Position numbers and translations under genes: made by a program. Below the pieces are notes generated by a model, which saw nothing but the letters and a program-made list of their open reading frames with translations, had not been told where the DNA came from and searched no databases. Below, one piece after another: positions 5,510 to 8,049 of a stretch of 8,049 nucleotides of DNA (positions are counted from its first letter, which is position 1; each line of letters opens with the position of its first letter). The stretch is from Dehalococcoidales bacterium. GTDB lineage: Bacteria; Chloroflexota; Dehalococcoidia; Dehalococcoidales; Fen-1064. The DNA lies in the NCBI GenBank assembly GCA_028712845.1, contig JAQTPO010000089.1:1-8049 (forward strand). The letters run 5' to 3'.

Positions 5510-5606
5510 GCTAATCTAAGCAGTGCAAAACGAACCGCCACTGGATTTTCGGACTGAAGATTGGCTACGGAATTTCGTTACTAATTACCGGTAAACAGGA
5601 AAGGCG

Positions 5607-6296
5607 ATGCAGATATCAATCTTCATTGCATTCGGGTATGGTTTATTGTCTTTCTTTTCACCATGCATTTTGCCATTATTACCTGTTTTCGTCGCAAACC
5701 TGACCAATCCTGAGATATTCGATAACCGGGTAAAACAAAACCGTTTCTCGATATTTTTTCATTCCTTAAGCTTTGTCATTGGTTTCTCCGTTGTTTTTAC
5801 ACTATGGGGTGCAGGCGCCGGACTGATTGGCGTAGCGTTTTCACGTTATCTGGCAGTAGTCCGTCAGATATCAGGCGTCTTGATAACCATCTTCGGATTA
5901 CTCATGCTGGCATCGCTAGTAGTACCGCGATTGAATTATGAAAAACGTCTCAACCTATCAGGGCTGAAAGCCGGAAGTTACCTGCGTTCTTTTCTCATTG
6001 GCGCAGTTTTCCCGGTAGCCTGGATACCGTGTACCAGCTGGGTGCTGGGCGGTATTCTTTTAATGGCGGGCACATCCCAGACGGCATGGCAGGGCGCTTA
6101 CCTGCTGGCAGTTTATTCTCTCGGTCTAGGGCTGCCGTTCTTAGTACTGGGTATCGCCTTTGATTTCATTGTGCCTTTATTAAAGAACATCAGTAAATAC
6201 ACTAAGTGGGTATATGTGTTCAGTGGTTTATTGCTCATTGCGGTGGGCATACTTATTCTGATGGATAAGATGCTTTGGTTCCAGAGTCTTATTTAG
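5607..6296 (+). CDS. ccdA: CcdA-type cytochrome c biogenesis/thiol-disulfide transmembrane protein
   Basis: The 229-residue membrane protein has about six hydrophobic helices (roughly 5-27, 50-72, 81-105, 127-152, 160-187 and 200-222), the size and topology of CcdA, the short form of the DsbD transmembrane domain. CcdA passes electrons from cytoplasmic thioredoxin across the membrane to extracytoplasmic thiol proteins. The two redox cysteines are present: C20 in FSPCILPLLP of helix 1 and C142 in AWIPCTSWVLGGIL of helix 4, the latter replacing the more usual WTPCIGPVLG. AGGA at 5597-5600 precedes the ATG. The next gene, 23 bases downstream, encodes a TlpA-like lipoprotein thioredoxin, the natural electron acceptor, so the pair is likely one operon. 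A role in cytochrome c maturation is possible, but no cytochrome genes are present here. Confidence 0.9.
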   Translation: MQISIFIAFGYGLLSFFSPCILPLLPVFVANLTNPEIFDNRVKQNRFSIFFHSLSFVIGFSVVFTLWGAGAGLIGVAFSRYLAVVRQISGVLITIFGLLMLASLVVPRLNYEKRLNLSGLKAGSYLRSFLIGAVFPVAWIPCTSWVLGGILLMAGTSQTAWQGAYLLAVYSLGLGLPFLVLGIAFDFIVPLLKNISKYTKWVYVFSGLLLIAVGILILMDKMLWFQSLI

Positions 6297-6319
6297 GCTA
6301 GAATTACATTAGTACGCAG

Positions 6320-6871
6320 ATGAAGATACTAAAGATAGCATTATGTTTGCCACTTTTTTATGTGTTATTGATTGCGGGGTGTAGCTCCGCACTGCCATCC
6401 GTTGCTGTGACCGGCACGACAACAATCCAGTCAAGTGTTACGAAAGGCAACCGGATAGGGAATCTGGCATTTGACTTTCAGCTCCAGAATCTCGATGGGC
6501 AGAATGTGTCCCTGAACGGACTGCGGGGCAACCCTGTGATGCTTAATTTCTGGGCAACATGGTGCGGTCCGTGTCGTGGTGAGATGCCGTTCCTGCAACA
6601 AATACACGAAACATGGAAGGATAAGGGGCTTGTCCTGCTGGAAATTGACATTCAAGAAAGTCCCGCTCTGGTAAAAAAATTTATGACCGATAATAATCTT
6701 TCGATACCGACTATTCTGGACGGCAATGGAAGCGTATCACAAGCGTACGGAATTACAGCCATCCCGACCACTATATTTATTGATAAAGAAGGCATAATAC
6801 GGCAGATAGTGCGCGGTGCTTTCTCAAGTAAAGAATCAATAGAAAGCCAGCTAAGCAGAATTATCCCTTAA
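6320..6871 (+). CDS. TlpA/ResA-like thioredoxin-fold lipoprotein
   Basis: The 183-residue product starts with a lipoprotein signal: two lysines, a hydrophobic stretch and the lipobox IAGC with C21 as the lipidated residue. A short Thr/Ser-rich linker follows (about 22-45). The rest is a thioredoxin-like AhpC/TSA-Redoxin domain with the active site WCGPC (C82, C85), preceded by MLNFWAT and followed by the cis-proline loop IPTTIFID with P149. It would sit on the outer face of the cytoplasmic membrane and reduce protein disulfides, for example in apocytochrome c or secreted enzymes, using electrons from the CcdA-like protein encoded just upstream. The ribosome binding site is weak, which fits translational coupling to ccdA. 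Strict assignment to ResA, TlpA or another subgroup is not possible. Confidence 0.9.
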   Translation: MKILKIALCLPLFYVLLIAGCSSALPSVAVTGTTTIQSSVTKGNRIGNLAFDFQLQNLDGQNVSLNGLRGNPVMLNFWATWCGPCRGEMPFLQQIHETWKDKGLVLLEIDIQESPALVKKFMTDNNLSIPTILDGNGSVSQAYGITAIPTTIFIDKEGIIRQIVRGAFSSKESIESQLSRIIP

Positions 6872-6888
6872 GATTTGCTTCCTCTTCC

Positions 6889-6908
6889 GGGAGGCAGGGA
6901 TGCCTCTC
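6889..6908. terminator. Hairpin between convergent genes (possible bidirectional terminator)
   Basis: GAGGCA (6891-6896) and TGCCTC (6901-6906) flank a GGGA loop, and one G-T and one G-C pair extend the stem to 8 pairs (6889-6908). It lies 17 bases past the tlpA stop codon and 17 bases past the end of the opposite-strand gene. Neither side has a strong T-run, but the position between convergent genes supports a termination role. Confidence 0.55.
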
Positions 6909-6925
6909 CTTACCGTGTGACTATT

Positions 6926-7393
6926 TTAGTCCACAGCGTTTCTTATTGCCTGTTTTAGGGCTCTTATCCAGCCGACATCCACGGCTATCTGTGGGTGCAG
7001 GATCGTCTGTTTAATCGGTCTGATGAACTGGAATGAAGCTGACTTCTGTCTGGTTTGCCTGCCATCGAAATAAATCACCGTCAGGCAGAGATGCGGGAAT
7101 GGGTTCCATTTGAAAGTGCCGATTCTTACGCTACCAATCGCATATAGCGGTATCTGAAAATTGTCTCTATTGAGTGTAAAAGCGTAATTCAAGACAGTCT
7201 CTATAGGTGCGTCAGCCAGCTTTTTGATATTGTCGTTTACTTCAGGACTGGATTGTATTTTGTGGAGAAAGATGAGACGGCGATTGGTTAATACGAGATT
7301 TCCCAATCGCATGGCCCGGGGATTCACTATCCATTGTGTCCACCGGCGATGCTCTTTAAGAATTCTTTCTGCTTCCGTGTTCTGTTTGCTCAT
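6926..7393 (-). CDS. Small protein with a bacterial PH/GRAM-like domain
   Basis: The 155-residue protein has no signal peptide or membrane segment. RLGNLVLTNRRLIFLHKI (about 29-46) is the typical first beta hairpin of GRAM and bacterial pleckstrin-homology-like domains. IPLYAIGSVRIGTF (about 81-94) matches the strand with the I-P-L-x-x-I-x-S-V pattern, and LTVIYFDGRQT (about 103-113) is a further strand ahead of the C-terminal helix WIRALKQAIRN. Such domains bind lipids or proteins, and the partner here is unknown. On its strand an AGGA lies about 9 bases before the ATG, and the gene starts 5 bases after the HEAT-like gene ends, so the two are almost certainly cotranscribed and may act together. 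Confidence 0.7.
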   Translation of the reverse strand: MSKQNTEAERILKEHRRWTQWIVNPRAMRLGNLVLTNRRLIFLHKIQSSPEVNDNIKKLADAPIETVLNYAFTLNRDNFQIPLYAIGSVRIGTFKWNPFPHLCLTVIYFDGRQTRQKSASFQFIRPIKQTILHPQIAVDVGWIRALKQAIRNAVD

Positions 7394-7398
7394 TGAAT

Positions 7399-8031
7399 CT
7401 ATTCCTGCCCAAATTTATTCAGAAAATCACCGGCTATTTTTCGTGTGCGCGGACTGCGGCTGGTCTGTTCTTTTTTCACGAACTCCAGTATGCGTTTTTT
7501 ATCCTTTTCAGTAGATTCCCCGAAATACCGATTAAAGGCTTCTATGGCATGACCTTTGATGAGGTCTATTTGTTTGCCCTGATGAAGCTTATCTATGTTC
7601 AGCAATTTATCCGTTATTTTAGATTGCAGTCCCGGCTTTGCTCCGGCGATTTTCCCGGCATTGCTTGCCACGTGTGCAGCGGTCATTGTCTTATCACCGC
7701 CCAATTCGCCGAAGTATTTGTCAAATAACGGCTCGAAACGATTTTCGGTATCGATTTTTGTCAGGTTGGCGATAATTTGAATAGCGATGTCTTTGAAATA
7801 GCTGTTGTCGCTTTCAAGCATTTTCTCAAAGAGATGCCATTGCGGATAAAGAGTTCCCTGATGGTTTTCACTGATAGGGAGGATGACTTTGAAGCTGTTA
7901 TACCTTGTGGGGTCTTGAGAAGATTGGATTCCTGCCAGTAACTCGGAAAGGATGGCATTATCCGCCAATGCTTTTTCCACGGCTTTCTCTATACCAATCT
8001 GTTTATTAATCAAGTCCGATATTATACTCAT
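7399..8031 (-). CDS. Alpha-helical HEAT-like repeat protein of unknown function
   Basis: The 210-residue soluble protein has no signal peptide. The sequence is almost all predicted helix, with helix pairs of HEAT/ARM character such as WHLFEKMLES with FKDIAIQIIANLTK and a later KGHAIEAFNRYFG with KKRILEFVKKEQ and RKIAGDFLNKFG. These resemble stacked repeats that act as protein-binding scaffolds. The match is by pattern, not by a conserved signature, so no catalytic role should be assumed. AGAGG on the minus strand lies 6 bases before the ATG. It is the first gene of a two-gene unit with the PH/GRAM-like protein, and its promoter lies outside the window. Confidence 0.6.
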   Translation of the reverse strand: MSIISDLINKQIGIEKAVEKALADNAILSELLAGIQSSQDPTRYNSFKVILPISENHQGTLYPQWHLFEKMLESDNSYFKDIAIQIIANLTKIDTENRFEPLFDKYFGELGGDKTMTAAHVASNAGKIAGAKPGLQSKITDKLLNIDKLHQGKQIDLIKGHAIEAFNRYFGESTEKDKKRILEFVKKEQTSRSPRTRKIAGDFLNKFGQE

Positions 8032-8049
8032 CCTCTGAATCCTGAAGGG

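Noticed and set aside
6431..6655. Antisense reading frame over the TlpA-like gene
   Set aside because: It is a shadow of a clear thioredoxin-fold gene.
7224..7728. Plus-strand reading frames over the HEAT-like and PH/GRAM-like genes
   Set aside because: They overlap each other and lie opposite two closely spaced minus-strand genes with good ribosome binding sites. The products have no recognisable features.
1..8049. CRISPR array, defence system or transposase
   Set aside because: No spaced short repeats, nuclease genes, transposase motifs or terminal inverted repeats were seen anywhere in the window.

Overview
The window is bacterial DNA, densely coded, with recognisable sigma70-type promoters (TTGACA/TATAAT-like boxes 17 bases apart), GGAGG-type ribosome binding sites and some GTG starts. 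It holds seven genes. The [4Fe-4S] protein belongs to a family I associate with strict anaerobes. Together with the 5-alpha-reductase-like gene and a lipoprotein TlpA beside CcdA, this would fit an anaerobic bacterium such as a Dehalococcoidia-type Chloroflexota or a sediment anaerobe. The sequence does not prove the lineage; there is no rRNA or tRNA to decide it.

Layout: (1) 51-806 +, a steroid 5-alpha-reductase-family membrane enzyme. (2) 813-2671, a segment carrying one gene, a natural fusion of DppB-like and DppC-like ABC permease halves (963-2645 +), with its own promoter. (3) 2748-2985, an intergenic region with a good promoter and a possible folded leader. (4) 2986-4179 +, a winged-helix plus multi-cysteine plus 2x[4Fe-4S] protein. 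(5) 4180-4463, an intergenic region with a long 14-bp-stem hairpin and a near-consensus promoter. (6) 4464-5465 +, class II fructose-1,6-bisphosphatase GlpX. (7) 5607-6296 and 6320-6871 +, CcdA and a TlpA/ResA-like thioredoxin lipoprotein, a membrane-to-outside disulfide-reducing pair. (8) On the opposite strand, 8031-7399 and 7393-6926, a two-gene unit of an alpha-helical HEAT-like protein and a bacterial PH/GRAM-like protein. It converges on tlpA at a hairpin.

The most striking structure is a 76-bp direct repeat (737-812 and 2672-2747, 75/76 identical). It consists of the last 22 codons, the stop codon and 6 bases of the reductase gene, and it brackets the permease gene exactly. The single difference is a synonymous third-position change. 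This is the arrangement expected when a DNA segment integrates into the 3' end of a gene and restores it, but no recombinase lies between the repeats. A second, weaker block of similarity just beyond each repeat leads into the promoter of the permease gene and of the Fe-S gene. Either a small non-autonomous integrative cassette or a duplication of a gene-end-plus-promoter module could explain this.

Functionally the genes look like a mixed neighbourhood rather than one pathway: central metabolism (glpX), extracytoplasmic thiol redox (ccdA-tlpA), an Fe-S redox or regulatory protein, a lipid/steroid-type reductase, and an orphan transporter permease without visible ATPase or binding-protein partners.
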